NCBI RefSeq assembly: GCF_003386285.1
Contig: NZ_QPNC01000009.1
Location: forward strand, 186,001-250,000
DNA from: Nocardiopsis sp. FIRDI 009
GTDB lineage: Bacteria; Actinomycetota; Actinomycetes; Streptosporangiales; Streptosporangiaceae
Direction of reading: 5' to 3'
DNA length: 64,000 nucleotides
The notes below the pieces were generated by a model that ran no database searches, had not been told where the DNA came from, and saw only the letters and a program-made list of their open reading frames with translations. Shown one piece after another: positions 16,031 through 24,721 of the stretch. Numbering within the stretch: the stretch's first letter is position 1; every line of letters starts with the position of its first letter. The translations under genes and the position numbers were made by a program.

Positions 16031-17179
16031 TTATCGCTGTCGGATGTTGTGTGCGACCGGCCGAGCGGGGGTACCGCCCTCGGGGCCGGGGGACGGACGT
16101 CGGGTGCGCCCACGTCCGAGCAGGCGGGTCAGGGGGCGTTCGACGTAGGTGTAGAGGAGCCAGGCGCAGACCAGGCTCACCGTGAACCACCCCGCGAGAA
16201 CGCCCACCGCCGGGAGCGGGGAGAAGACCCTCCCCGAGATCAGATGAGTGCCGAGCATCATGACGAGCATGTGCACCATGTAGAAGGCGTAGGAGCACTC
16301 GCCCAGCCGCAGCATCGGGGTCGAGCACAGCCAGGAGCGCCGTCCGGCCAGGTCAGAGGCGGCCACCGAGGCGACGAGCAGGGCCAGGGGCAGCACCATC
16401 ACCGCGTTCAGGGCGAACAGGTAGGGCACCGACATGGAGACGGCGTAGGCCGCCACGCACAGGGCCACCGCGCCCACTGGGCGCAGCCGGGGCCAGCGTC
16501 CGCTGAGCACCACCCGGGCCATGAGGATGCCCAGCACGAAGTCCAGCAGCCGGGCGGGCGGGAACACGTAGGTGAACCAGAACTGGTACATCCCCGCTGG
16601 CTGGCCGTCCGGGACCGGGGGAGAGGCGGGCAGGAACGCCGCCGCCACGGCGGCCACGGCCACGACGCCGACGGCGGCGCCCGCCACCCACCACCACAGC
16701 GCGCGCTCCGGCACCTTGGCCAGCAGCGGGTACAGGAACGGGAAGGACAGGTAGAAGATCAGCTCGCAGGCCAGGGACCAGCTCACCGGGTTGACGCTGA
16801 AGACCACGTCGTAGGAGGGCCACCAGGTCTGTACCAGCAGCAGGTTCGGGATCAGTTCCCACCCCAGGGCGGAGGAGCCGACCACCGTCGTGACCACCAT
16901 CGCCAGCAGCGCCGTGACCACGTGGTTGGGGTAGATCTTGGCGGCCCTGCGCCGCCAGAACGCGGCGACGGTGTCGTTCGGGCGCACCGCCACGGTCAGC
17001 ACGAACCCGCTCAGGATGAAGAAGAACGTGACGCCCACGCGGCCCGCGTTGATGAACGCGGCGTGGTAGGTGTCCACGACCGCCTGGTCGGCGAACACAT
17101 TGAACCAGATGACGTGGTGCAGGAACACGAGGGCCGCGGCGATGAAGCGCAGACCCGTCAGCGAATCGGCGCGCATCAC
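16031..17179 (-). CDS. Acyltransferase-3 family membrane protein
   Basis: 382-residue integral membrane protein with about ten transmembrane helices. The family start [17 protein letters not shown] is present, with [15 protein letters not shown] and YPNHVVT further on. Such proteins move acyl groups (acetyl, or longer) from CoA to sugars, macrolides or lipids. The start is GTG 17179 or ATG 17176; both overlap the stop of the MDR gene, showing translational coupling. Placed in the cyclitol cluster, it may acylate the cyclitol or its export form; a housekeeping role in cell-surface O-acylation is the alternative. Confidence 0.88.
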   Translation of the reverse strand: MMRADSLTGLRFIAAALVFLHHVIWFNVFADQAVVDTYHAAFINAGRVGVTFFFILSGFVLTVAVRPNDTVAAFWRRRAAKIYPNHVVTALLAMVVTTVVGSSALGWELIPNLLLVQTWWPSYDVVFSVNPVSWSLACELIFYLSFPFLYPLLAKVPERALWWWVAGAAVGVVAVAAVAAAFLPASPPVPDGQPAGMYQFWFTYVFPPARLLDFVLGILMARVVLSGRWPRLRPVGAVALCVAAYAVSMSVPYLFALNAVMVLPLALLVASVAASDLAGRRSWLCSTPMLRLGECSYAFYMVHMLVMMLGTHLISGRVFSPLPAVGVLAGWFTVSLVCAWLLYTYVERPLTRLLGRGRTRRPSPGPEGGTPARPVAHNIRQR

Positions 17180-18093
17180 GCGCTACCGTCCGCCGTCAGC
17201 AGGATCTTGCCCCTGGTGCCGCCCGCCTCGAACAGGGTGTGCGCCTTGGCGGCTTCGGACAGGGGCAGCACCCGGTCCACCCGCAGGGTCAGGGCGCCCG
17301 CGTCCACCAGTTCGGCCAGGGCGGCCAGCCGTCGCCCGTCCTGTTCCACGAACGACATGCGCACCTCCACACCGCGCTCGGCGGCGGGCGGGTGGGTGGC
17401 CACCACCGACACCGCACGGCCCCCGTCACGCACGGCGCCGACGTACTCGGGCAGCCCAGCGGTCTCGAACAGGGCATCGGCGACCCCGCTCGGCGGCGGG
17501 CCCGCGACGAAGACCTCGTCCGCGCCCAGGGCCCTGGCGTGCTCCGCGTCCCCTTCCGTGCGCACGTGGGCGAGGACGCGCAGACCGGCGGCGCGGGCGA
17601 GTTGGACCCCGAACCCGCCGACCGCGCCCACGGCCCCGGTGATCAGCAGGGACGAGCCGGCCGCGGGGGCGAGGACCTCCAGGGCCTGGTGGGCCGTCAG
17701 CCCGGCCAGAGGCAGGGCGGCCGCCCGCTCCAGCGGTACCGAGGCCGGGGCCGGGGCGACGATGTCGGCGTCCAGGGCGACGAGTTCGGCGTAGGTGCCC
17801 CGGCCCGTGGCCATGTGGGCGGTCATGGCGACGACCGGATCCCCCTCGCCCAGGTGGGAGACCCGCGCGCCGACGGCGGCGACGACGCCGGACACGTCCC
17901 AACCGGGGACGGTGGGCGGTGCGAAGGAGGCGTGTTCGGCCAGGGCGCCGGACCGGGTGAGTGTGTCGACGGGGTTGACCGTCGAGGCCGCGGTCCGGAT
18001 CAGGACGTCACGGGGGCCGACCTCGGGTTCGGGGACCCGAGTCCAGGTCAGCACCTCCGGCGGGCCATAGGCGGAAATCTGAGCAGCTCTCAT
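17176..18093 (-). CDS. MDR-family NADPH:quinone reductase-like oxidoreductase
   Basis: 305-residue zinc-free medium-chain reductase: GroES-like half (STVNPVDTLTRSG, VPGWDVSGVVAAVG) and Rossmann half (LLITGAVGAVGGFGVQLARA). Zinc-binding cysteines are absent, so it belongs with quinone oxidoreductase/enoyl reductase-like enzymes using NADPH. ATG at 18093 follows GGAGAAAG. It is the first gene of the minus-strand arm of the cyclitol cluster, divergent from the cyclase gene with 252 bases between the starts, and would reduce an enone or carbonyl intermediate. Specific substrate unknown. Confidence 0.88.
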   Translation of the reverse strand: MRAAQISAYGPPEVLTWTRVPEPEVGPRDVLIRTAASTVNPVDTLTRSGALAEHASFAPPTVPGWDVSGVVAAVGARVSHLGEGDPVVAMTAHMATGRGTYAELVALDADIVAPAPASVPLERAAALPLAGLTAHQALEVLAPAAGSSLLITGAVGAVGGFGVQLARAAGLRVLAHVRTEGDAEHARALGADEVFVAGPPPSGVADALFETAGLPEYVGAVRDGGRAVSVVATHPPAAERGVEVRMSFVEQDGRRLAALAELVDAGALTLRVDRVLPLSEAAKAHTLFEAGGTRGKILLTADGSA

Positions 18094-18345
18094 GCTTTCT
18101 CCAGGGGGGATCGGGACGTTTCACATCGTCCAACCCGTTTCTCCGTCCTGGCAAAGCAAGGGGGATGACTTTGTCATTTCCGTCGTCCGGGCTCCGGTGG
18201 GTGATCGCGTATAACACCTGGCGTCACAATCATGGAAAAGTCTTCCGAAATACTTCGACGCTTCCGTCCGGTGCGGCCAAGACTGTCTCCGGATTCGCCG
18301 TGCACCGGCGGCGACCCGAAACCAGTGATCGAGGAGGACCACACC
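18094..18345. promoter_or_regulatory. Divergent promoter region of the cyclitol cluster
   Basis: This segment drives both arms. It contains a perfect inverted repeat ATGAC-TTT-GTCAT at 18165-18177 and, nearer the cyclase gene, CTTC-starting heptamers at 18242, 18253 and 18261, the first two 11 bases apart as in SARP boxes. It is less GC-rich than coding DNA. The SARP assignment is tentative because only four of seven bases match between all copies. Confidence 0.5.
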
Positions 18346-19554
18346 ATGGCGACCCAGGAACGGACATCCGGCGAACAGGGCCTGTCCTTCGACGTGGAGA
18401 GCGGCGCGTGGACGGTACGGGCGCTCAAACCGGTCGACTACGAGGTCCGCGTCACCGACGGCGTCTTCGACCCCGGGAACCGGGCGCTCGCCGACACGGG
18501 AACCGGCCCCGGAGGGCGCAGGTTCGTGGTCGTGGACAAGATCGTGGACACCTTCTACGGCGAGCGTCTGCGCGCCTACTTCGAGTACCACGACATCGAG
18601 TGCCACGTCCATGTGATCGAGGCGCACGAGGGCGTGAAGGGGATGGACACCGCCACGGACATCGTGCGTGCCCTGGACGCGTTCGGGATCGACCGGCGTC
18701 GGGAGCCCGTCATCGCGGTCGGCGGCGGGGTCCTGACTGACATCGTCTGCCTCACGGCCAACCTCTACCGCCGCGGCACCCCCGTGGTCCGCGTCCCGAC
18801 GACCCTGATCGGTCTGGTCGACGCCGGGGTCGGGGTCAAGACCGGGGTCAACTTCAACGGCGGCAAGAACCGGCTCGGCACCTACTACGCCAGCACCCTG
18901 ACCCTGCTCGACCGCTCCTTCATCGCCACCCTGGACCGCCGCCACATCGCCAACGGGCTGGCCGAGATCCTCAAGATCGCCCTGGTCAAGGACGAACGGC
19001 TGTTCACCCTCCTGGAGGAGCACGGCCGGGACCTGCTGGCGCACAAGCTCCAGGGACGCCCCGACGGACGGGGGGCCGTGGCCGTCGAGGTCGTCCACCG
19101 CGCCATCCAGGGCATGCTGGAGGAGCTGCACGACAACCTGTGGGAGACCACCCTGGAACGGGTCGTGGACTACGGCCACACGTTCAGTCCCACCATCGAG
19201 ATGAGGGCGCTGCCGGCCCTCCTGCACGGTGAGGCCGTGTGCGTGGACATGGCGCTGACCACCGTCGTGGCCTGGCGGCGCGGGCTGGTCTCCACCGAGG
19301 AGCGCGACCGTGTCCTGGGGGTCATGCGCGTCCTGGAACTGCCCGCCCACGACACCCTCCTGGAGCGTGACCCGGGTCTGCTGGGCCGTGCCCTGGACGA
19401 CACCACCCGCCACCGTGACGGACTGCAACGCCTCCCGCTGCCGGTGGGCATCGGCGGAGTCACCTTCGTCAACGACGTCTCCCACGACGAGCTCGCCAGC
19501 GCTGTGGAGGACCTGCGCCTCCTGAACGCTCCCGAGGGGGCGGCCCATGCCTGA
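18346..19554 (+). CDS. Sugar phosphate cyclase, 2-epi-5-epi-valiolone synthase-like
   Basis: 402-residue member of the dehydroquinate-synthase superfamily that should cyclise sedoheptulose 7-phosphate to a C7 cyclitol, using NAD and zinc. NAD-binding VGGGVLTDIVC (residues 125-135), VPTTLIGLVDAGVGVKTG (150-167), metal ligands Glu207 (GLAEILK), His278 (DYGHTF) and His294 (LLHGEAV) are present. DYGHTFSPTIEM is typical of the valiolone-synthase branch, whereas AroB in this window reads [14 protein letters not shown] at 18346 has GAGGAGGA upstream. It begins the plus-strand arm. A demethyl-deoxygadusol or 2-epi-valiolone synthase is the alternative, but the VOC gene downstream favours the stated call. 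Confidence 0.87.
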   Translation: MATQERTSGEQGLSFDVESGAWTVRALKPVDYEVRVTDGVFDPGNRALADTGTGPGGRRFVVVDKIVDTFYGERLRAYFEYHDIECHVHVIEAHEGVKGMDTATDIVRALDAFGIDRRREPVIAVGGGVLTDIVCLTANLYRRGTPVVRVPTTLIGLVDAGVGVKTGVNFNGGKNRLGTYYASTLTLLDRSFIATLDRRHIANGLAEILKIALVKDERLFTLLEEHGRDLLAHKLQGRPDGRGAVAVEVVHRAIQGMLEELHDNLWETTLERVVDYGHTFSPTIEMRALPALLHGEAVCVDMALTTVVAWRRGLVSTEERDRVLGVMRVLELPAHDTLLERDPGLLGRALDDTTRHRDGLQRLPLPVGIGGVTFVNDVSHDELASAVEDLRLLNAPEGAAHA

Positions 19555-20296
19555 AGCCGCCGCGCCGATCCTGGCCACGACCCGCGAGCCGGCCGACGTC
19601 CACGGTGTGCACGGCGCGGCCGGTCTCACCCACTGGAAGTGCCTGGCCGCCCGCCGACACCTGTCGGGGGAGTGGGAGGCCGTGGAGTGGGCGAGCCTCC
19701 CGCCCGGCGCCGTCAGTGGTGAGCACCGCCACACCCGCACCGAGGAGATCTACTTCCTCATCCGGGGCGAGGGCGAGCTGGTGGTGAACGGCACCCCCCA
19801 TCCCGTCGGCCCCGGTTCGCTGCTGCTGACGGGGATCGGCGCCGTCCACGGGCTGCGCAACACCGGAGCCACGGACCTGGACTGGCTGGTCATCGAGATG
19901 CCCGCCCCCGAGACCACCCGTGTGTTGCGCGGACGTCCCGCCGTTCCCCGCTCCACCCCACCCAAGGAAGGGCGACACCAGATGAACGCACGCCTGTACG
20001 ACCTCGACGAACACGGTTCGGTGGACCCCCGCGAGCTCCTCACCGGCCCGCTCAGCCTGGTCGAGCTGATCCGTGTCGATCCCACGGTCCCCCACGTCCT
20101 CAACTCCGAGGGCGTCGAGCACACCCTCTTCGTCCTGGAGGGCACCGGAACCGCCGTCTCGGGGGACACTTCCGTGCCCCTGGCACCGGGAACGGCCCTG
20201 ACCCTGCCCCTGGGCGGGCACGCCGTGGTCGACACCGACTCCTCCCTGCGCTGCTTCCACGCCGTGCTCGACGTCGCGGGGAAGGAGGCCACGTGA
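19547..20296 (+). CDS. Two-domain cupin protein
   Basis: 249 residues with two cupin folds. The first (about 25-130) has a full metal site: GEHRHTRTEEIYFLIRGEGE gives His-x-His-x4-Glu, and a later His lies in GAVHGLRN. The second (about 150-245, with EHTLFVLEGTGTAVSG) lacks the clear metal ligands. The start ATG lies 8 bases before the cyclase stop, indicating coupling. A strong ribosome site (AAGGAAGGG at 19964-19972) precedes an in-frame ATG at 19982, so the second cupin may also be made alone. Likely role is an isomerase, epimerase or dioxygenase acting on the cyclitol; function is not established. Confidence 0.85.
   Translation: MPEAAAPILATTREPADVHGVHGAAGLTHWKCLAARRHLSGEWEAVEWASLPPGAVSGEHRHTRTEEIYFLIRGEGELVVNGTPHPVGPGSLLLTGIGAVHGLRNTGATDLDWLVIEMPAPETTRVLRGRPAVPRSTPPKEGRHQMNARLYDLDEHGSVDPRELLTGPLSLVELIRVDPTVPHVLNSEGVEHTLFVLEGTGTAVSGDTSVPLAPGTALTLPLGGHAVVDTDSSLRCFHAVLDVAGKEAT
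19964..19984 (+). promoter_or_regulatory. Internal ribosome-binding site in the bicupin gene
   Basis: AAGGAAGGG at 19964-19972, 9 bases before an in-frame ATG at 19982, would allow separate translation of the C-terminal cupin (about 104 residues). This may be a remnant of two fused genes or a way to make two products. Confidence 0.55.
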
Positions 20297-20709
20297 TCAT
20301 CGTCCGGACCAACGCCCCCGCCGCCGTCGGGCCCGTCGCACTCGGCCACGGAAGGGCGGAGTGGCACTGCCTGGCGCGGCGCGGCATGCTCCACTCCGAG
20401 TGCGAGTCCTTCGACCACCTGCGCCTGCCCCCGGGGCGGCGCGTGGAGCACGACCCCGCCGACGGCGTCGAACAGGCCGTCCTCGTCCTCTCCGGGACCG
20501 CCGTCACGGGCGAGGGCGAGGGGGAGCGCACCCTGGGCGCCGGCCACCTGGTGCTGCTCGGCCACGGCGGCGCGCTGACGGTACGGGCCGGAGCGGAGGG
20601 ACTGGAGGCCCTGACTCTGCGCCTCATGCCCCGGAGCGTCAGCGCCGCACTGCCCCAGCGCGTGCCCGAACTCCCCGAGGCCGAACGCGCTCTGGGGGCG
20701 GAGGGATGA
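20293..20709 (+). CDS. Small cupin-like protein
   Basis: 138-residue single cupin fold: LPPGRRVEHDPADGVEQAVL, VLSGTAVTGEGEGERTLGAG and VLLGHGGALTVRAG. Only scattered potential metal ligands (His and Glu in the first motif) are present, so it is either a weak metal binder or non-catalytic. It begins with GTG overlapping the stop of the bicupin gene (GTGA) and ends by overlapping the VOC gene start, so it is tightly coupled within the cluster. Its layout resembles the second half of the bicupin, and the two may pair. Function unknown. Confidence 0.78.
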   Translation: MIIVRTNAPAAVGPVALGHGRAEWHCLARRGMLHSECESFDHLRLPPGRRVEHDPADGVEQAVLVLSGTAVTGEGEGERTLGAGHLVLLGHGGALTVRAGAEGLEALTLRLMPRSVSAALPQRVPELPEAERALGAEG

Positions 20710-21716
20710 GCCCTTCCGCCCCGGGCCTTCCCACGGCCCGAGCCGTGGACCACTTCGCCTTCACGGTCCCGGACCTGGACGCGGCGGTGGACTACTTCAC
20801 CGCCGCCCTGGGCGCCGCCGAGTGCTACCGGGAGGGCCCCGTCCACGACCCGTCGGGTGACCGTATGGCCCGCCGACTCGGCGTGCACCCCCGGGCGTCG
20901 GCGCGCATCGCCCTGCTCCGCCTCGGCGGCAGCAACCTGGAGCTGTTCGACTACACCTCCCCCGAGACCTCCCCGCCCCGTCCGGCACTGCACAGCGCGG
21001 GCGCCTTCTACCTGGCCCTCGCGGTGGACGAACCCGCCGCCACGGCCCGGCGCCTGCGCGCCCGCGCCGACACCGGCTCCGTCCCGATCCCCGTTCCCCG
21101 GGTCGCCTCCGCCGGTGCGGAGCGCGAGTGGGTCCGAACACCCTGGGGCCAGCCGCTGGCGCTGTGCGTCCCGGGGGAGGCGGGCCGCGGCCGACCGGCC
21201 GCGGACGCGCCCACGGCCGAGGGTGTGTACGGCGTGGAGCACGTGGGGTTCACCGTCACCGACCTGGACGCCGTCACCGACTTCCACACCTCGGTGCTGG
21301 GAGCCGTCCCCCTGAACGGTCCCGAACCGGTGGGGCTGGGGTCGGCCCACGGGCTCCGGACGGTCCTGCGCCTGGGCCCCACCTTCAACGCGGAGCTGTA
21401 CGCCTACCCGGGCGCGGGCCGGTCCTGCCCCCCGCCGCGCAACAGCGACCTGGGCGGCCACCACCTGGCCGTGTACGTCGACGACGTGGACGAGGCCGCC
21501 CGCTACCTGCGCGGACATGACGGGGTCGAGGTGATGGGCGATCCGGAGACGATTACCGACGGCCCGCTCGTCGGCGACCGGTGGGTGTACTTCCGCACGC
21601 CCTTCGGCGCCCAGATGGAGGCCGTCCACATGCCCGACGGCCGCCTGCCCTACGAACGCGGCGCCACGGCTCTGCGCGTCCCCCAAGCCCACCAGCGGTG
21701 GGACGCCCCGGTCTGA
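20706..21716 (+). CDS. Double VOC-fold protein, cyclitol epimerase candidate
   Basis: 336 residues made of two vicinal-oxygen-chelate modules (about 12-155 and 175-325). Module 1 starts VDHFAFTVPDLDAAVDYF and has LELFDYTSP; module 2 starts VEHVGFTVTDLDAVTDFH and has GGHHLAVYVDD and AQMEAVHMP, giving candidate metal ligands His, His and Glu. It resembles the VOC proteins found beside valiolone synthases, for example CetB, an epimerase of 2-epi-5-epi-valiolone, and ValD; that comparison is from knowledge of the pathways, not alignment. ATG at 20706 overlaps the previous stop. A dioxygenase of the extradiol/HPPD type is the alternative. Confidence 0.83.
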   Translation: MSPSAPGLPTARAVDHFAFTVPDLDAAVDYFTAALGAAECYREGPVHDPSGDRMARRLGVHPRASARIALLRLGGSNLELFDYTSPETSPPRPALHSAGAFYLALAVDEPAATARRLRARADTGSVPIPVPRVASAGAEREWVRTPWGQPLALCVPGEAGRGRPAADAPTAEGVYGVEHVGFTVTDLDAVTDFHTSVLGAVPLNGPEPVGLGSAHGLRTVLRLGPTFNAELYAYPGAGRSCPPPRNSDLGGHHLAVYVDDVDEAARYLRGHDGVEVMGDPETITDGPLVGDRWVYFRTPFGAQMEAVHMPDGRLPYERGATALRVPQAHQRWDAPV

Positions 21717-21808
21717 CACGGACCCCGGTCCGCCGCGCCCCGCGGACCCCGGAACGAGTTCCCCACGCCCGCACGGGCGTCCCCAGCCACAGGAAGGAAG
21801 GTACGACG

Positions 21809-22843
21809 TTGCGACGCGAGAACCTCTTCATCGCGGGGCTCGGCAGCTACCTGCCCAAGACCCAGACAGCCGACGAAGCACGACGACTGGGCCTCTACAG
21901 CGCCGAACAACAGGACCTGACCCAGCAGCTCTCGGTCACGGTCTCCGGACCCGACGAGAGCGCCCCCGACATGGCGGTGGAGGCCGCACGCCAGGCCCTC
22001 GCCCGGGCCCGTGTGGCCCCGCCCCAGGTGAACGCCGTCTTCCACGCGGCGGTCCTGCACTCGGGAATCGACGTCTGGAACGCCGCCTCCTACATCCAGG
22101 GCAGGATCGCCACCCGTGACTGCGCGGTCGCCGAGATCCGCAGCGGCTCCAACGGCGGGCTGTCCGCCGTCGAGGTCGCGGCCGACCACCTGGCCGCGCG
22201 CGGCGCCTCCTACGCGGTCGTGACCGCCGGGGACGTGTTCCCCTCGCCCGGCTTCGACAAGTGGGGCTCGGACCGGGTCCACTACGCCGACGGGTGCGCG
22301 GCCGCCGTGCTCAGCGGCACCGACGGCTTCGCCCGCGTGGCCTCGCTGGTCACCACGACCGACCCCGAACTGGAGGGGATGCACCGGGGGGATCAGCCCT
22401 TCGGTCCCTTCCGGCATGGCGAGCGGGACCCCATCGACCTGGTCCGCCGACAGCGAGAGTTCACCGAGCACACCATGGACCGCGACGAGGTGTGGCGGCG
22501 CATGGACCGGGGACTGACCACGGCCGTCCGGCGCAGCCTGGAGGAGGCCGACACCACCCTGGACCAGATCAGCCGCATCGTCGTTCCGCACTTCGGCGCC
22601 CACCTCACCCGCAAACAGATGCTGCGGCCCCTGGGCCTCACCGACCTCGACCGCACCACGTGGGACTTCTCCCGCCGGGTCGGTCACCTCGGCCCGGGCG
22701 ACCAGATCGCGGGCCTCGACCACCTGGCGGAGAACGGAGCCCTCGCCCCCGGCGACCGTGTCCTGCTCCTGGGCGCGGGAGCGGGTTTCACCTGGTCCAG
22801 CGCCGTCCTGAACATTCTCTCCACCCCCGCCTGGTCCTTTTGA
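21809..22843 (+). CDS. KAS III-like acyltransferase with Ser in place of the catalytic Cys
   Basis: 344-residue thiolase-fold protein. The FabH active-site segment reads EIRSGSNGG, putting Ser114 where KAS III has Cys. His261 is kept in VVPHFGAHL, and the Asn segment is replaced by VGHLGPGDQ, with Asp298. This resembles the Ser/Cys-His-Asp acyl-transferring group (DpsC, CerJ, ChlB types) rather than a condensing enzyme. The start is TTG 21809, preceded by AAGGAAGG; the frame extends back to 21581 without a better start. In the cluster it would choose an acyl starter or esterify the cyclitol. No carrier protein gene is seen nearby. Confidence 0.86.
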   Translation: MRRENLFIAGLGSYLPKTQTADEARRLGLYSAEQQDLTQQLSVTVSGPDESAPDMAVEAARQALARARVAPPQVNAVFHAAVLHSGIDVWNAASYIQGRIATRDCAVAEIRSGSNGGLSAVEVAADHLAARGASYAVVTAGDVFPSPGFDKWGSDRVHYADGCAAAVLSGTDGFARVASLVTTTDPELEGMHRGDQPFGPFRHGERDPIDLVRRQREFTEHTMDRDEVWRRMDRGLTTAVRRSLEEADTTLDQISRIVVPHFGAHLTRKQMLRPLGLTDLDRTTWDFSRRVGHLGPGDQIAGLDHLAENGALAPGDRVLLLGAGAGFTWSSAVLNILSTPAWSF

Positions 22844-22876
22844 CCAGCGCACGACAACGAAAGGCAGGGCTGATCC

Positions 22877-24490
22877 ATGACGGGTCTGTCACGACGCGGC
22901 CTCCTCGCCGGCACAGCCTTGGCGGGCGCGGGCGCGTTCGCCGTCTCCCCCCTGACCGGCCGTCTGGCGGGCCGGACCGGCGTCGCGTCCGCCTCCACCG
23001 TCTCCGGAGTCGCGTCGGTCCTCCCCGGCGACGCACGCTACTCCACCCTCTCCCGGGGCACCAACCAGCGCTGGCAGGGAGAGCCGGAGCGGATTCACCT
23101 GGTGCGCGACACCGAGGAGGTCGTCGCAGCCGTTCGCGCGGCCGTGGGCCAGGGCAAGCGGATCGCCGTGCGCAGCGGCGGCCACTGCTACGAGGACTTC
23201 ACCACCGACTCCGACGTGCGTGTCCTCATCGACATGAGCGCGATGTCCGAGGTCGCCTTCGACAAGGGCAGACGGGCGTTCTCCATCGGCGCCGGGGCCC
23301 GGTTGGGCGATGTCTACCAGAAGCTCTACCGCGGCTGGGGGGTCTACGTTCCTGCGGGCGCCTGCCCCACGGTCGGCGCGGGTGGACACATCGCGGGCGG
23401 CGGCTACGGGGTCTGGGCACGGCGCGACGGGCTGTCCGTGGACTACCTGCACGCCGTCGAGGTGGTGTGCGTCGACTCCGACGGGTCGGTCTCGGCGGTG
23501 ATCGCGACAGCGGACGAGTCCGACCCCCACCACGACCTGTGGTGGGCGCACACCGGTGGCGGCGGAGGGAACTTCGGGGTCGTCACCCGGTACTGGTTCC
23601 GCACCCCGGGAGCCTCCGGCGGCGACCCCGCCAAACTGCTGCCGGCCCCGCCCGCCAACGTCTGGATCAGCGAGGTCGCCTGGTCCTGGCCGGAGCTGAC
23701 CGAACAGGGGTTCGGCCGGCTCATGCGCAACCACGGCGCCTGGCACGAGGAGAACCAGGACCCCGGGAGCCGCGCGGCGTCGCTGTTCGGGCAGCTCAAG
23801 CCCTTCCACCGCAACAGCGGAGTGGTGATGATGACCGCGGCCGTCGATGCCGGGGTCAACAACGCGGAGCGGGTCCTGGAGAACTACACCCGGGCGGTCG
23901 GGAACGGGGTCGGCACCGACTACCAGGTCACCCAGAAGCGCCTCATCCCCTATCTCCAGGCCACCCAGTGGGCGGGCTTCACCGGTCAGGACCCCACCGT
24001 CCGCTTCAAGGGGAAGTCCGCCTACTTCCGGCGCCGCTACACCGACTCCCAGATCGCCACCATGCACGAGTACCTGAACAGGGACGACTTCACCGGGGGC
24101 GGCGGACTGCTGCTCATCTCCGGCTACGGCGGCCGGGTCAACGAGGTGGCTCCGGCGGCCACCGCGGTTCCCCAGCGCGACTCCATCCTGAAGTTCCAGG
24201 TCGTGGGCGTGTGGAACGACGCCTCGGAGGAGGAGGGGTACCTGGACTGGATGCGCCGCTTCTACCGGGACCTCTTCGCTGACACGGGTGGGGTGCCCGT
24301 TCCCAACGGGACCACCGACGGCTGTTTCGTCAACTACTGCGACGTCGACCTCAACGACGACACCTGGAACACCTCGGGGGTGCCCTGGCACGAGCTGTAC
24401 TACAAGGACAACTACGCCCGCCTTCAGCGGGCCAAGCGGGACTACGACCCGCAGGACCTGTTCCGGCACACCCAGTCCGTGCGTCCCTGA
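22877..24490 (+). CDS. Tat-exported bicovalent FAD-linked oxidase (berberine-bridge type)
   Basis: 537 residues. The N terminus ([20 protein letters not shown]) is a twin-arginine signal, so the enzyme should be folded and exported. The FAD domain shows RSGGHCYED with His103 and [13 protein letters not shown] with Cys163, the two residues that bind FAD covalently in berberine-bridge and gluco-oligosaccharide oxidases. The C-terminal BBE segment is [20 protein letters not shown]. Such enzymes oxidise alcohols, often sugars, to ketones or lactones. It is the last gene of the cluster's plus-strand arm, starting 33 bases after the KAS III-like gene, and probably does a late, extracytoplasmic oxidation. 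Confidence 0.93.
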   Translation: MTGLSRRGLLAGTALAGAGAFAVSPLTGRLAGRTGVASASTVSGVASVLPGDARYSTLSRGTNQRWQGEPERIHLVRDTEEVVAAVRAAVGQGKRIAVRSGGHCYEDFTTDSDVRVLIDMSAMSEVAFDKGRRAFSIGAGARLGDVYQKLYRGWGVYVPAGACPTVGAGGHIAGGGYGVWARRDGLSVDYLHAVEVVCVDSDGSVSAVIATADESDPHHDLWWAHTGGGGGNFGVVTRYWFRTPGASGGDPAKLLPAPPANVWISEVAWSWPELTEQGFGRLMRNHGAWHEENQDPGSRAASLFGQLKPFHRNSGVVMMTAAVDAGVNNAERVLENYTRAVGNGVGTDYQVTQKRLIPYLQATQWAGFTGQDPTVRFKGKSAYFRRRYTDSQIATMHEYLNRDDFTGGGGLLLISGYGGRVNEVAPAATAVPQRDSILKFQVVGVWNDASEEEGYLDWMRRFYRDLFADTGGVPVPNGTTDGCFVNYCDVDLNDDTWNTSGVPWHELYYKDNYARLQRAKRDYDPQDLFRHTQSVRP

Positions 24491-24504
24491 ACCGACCGAC
24501 CGAC

Positions 24505-24539
24505 CGGCCCGCGCACCGACCGTCCCGGGGCGCGGGCCG
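24505..24539 (+). terminator. Hairpin after the FAD oxidase gene
   Basis: Perfect 10-bp stem (24505-24514 with 24530-24539) and a 15-base loop, 15 bases after the stop. No T-run follows, as is common for actinomycete terminators. It likely ends the cyclitol operon and isolates it from ruvC. Confidence 0.6.
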
Positions 24540-24705
24540 CTCCCCCGCACCGTCCACGGACCACCGCGGCGGTCCGTCGGGAACCCGCGCACCGACGGAC
24601 CGGCCGGGGAAACCGTACGATCACGCCTGAGCGCGGATCGGCCCCCGCCCCGACACGCCCGCGCCGACGGGCGCGGCGGGCGTCAGCGCGCGCCGCTAGC
24701 ATGGT

Positions 24706-24721
24706 GCGAACGGACGTTCGA
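24706..24721. promoter_or_regulatory. SOS box (LexA site) upstream of ruvC
   Basis: CGAAC-GGAC-GTTCG at 24707-24720 is a perfect palindrome matching the Gram-positive/actinobacterial LexA consensus CGAACNNNNGTTCG. It overlaps the start-proximal promoter of ruvC, whose possible -10 (TAGCAT, 24697-24702) is adjacent, so ruvCAB should be induced by DNA damage. Confidence 0.88.

Noticed and set aside
15053-17794. 913-codon plus-strand open frame across SDR, acyltransferase and MDR genes
   Set aside because: It covers three recognisable minus-strand genes and has a low-complexity Gly/Arg/His composition typical of GC-rich shadow frames.
18121-19740. 539-codon open frame on the minus strand over the cyclase gene
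   Set aside because: It is antisense to a well-supported enzyme, has no ribosome site or recognisable motif, and its composition reflects the GC-rich third positions of the real gene.
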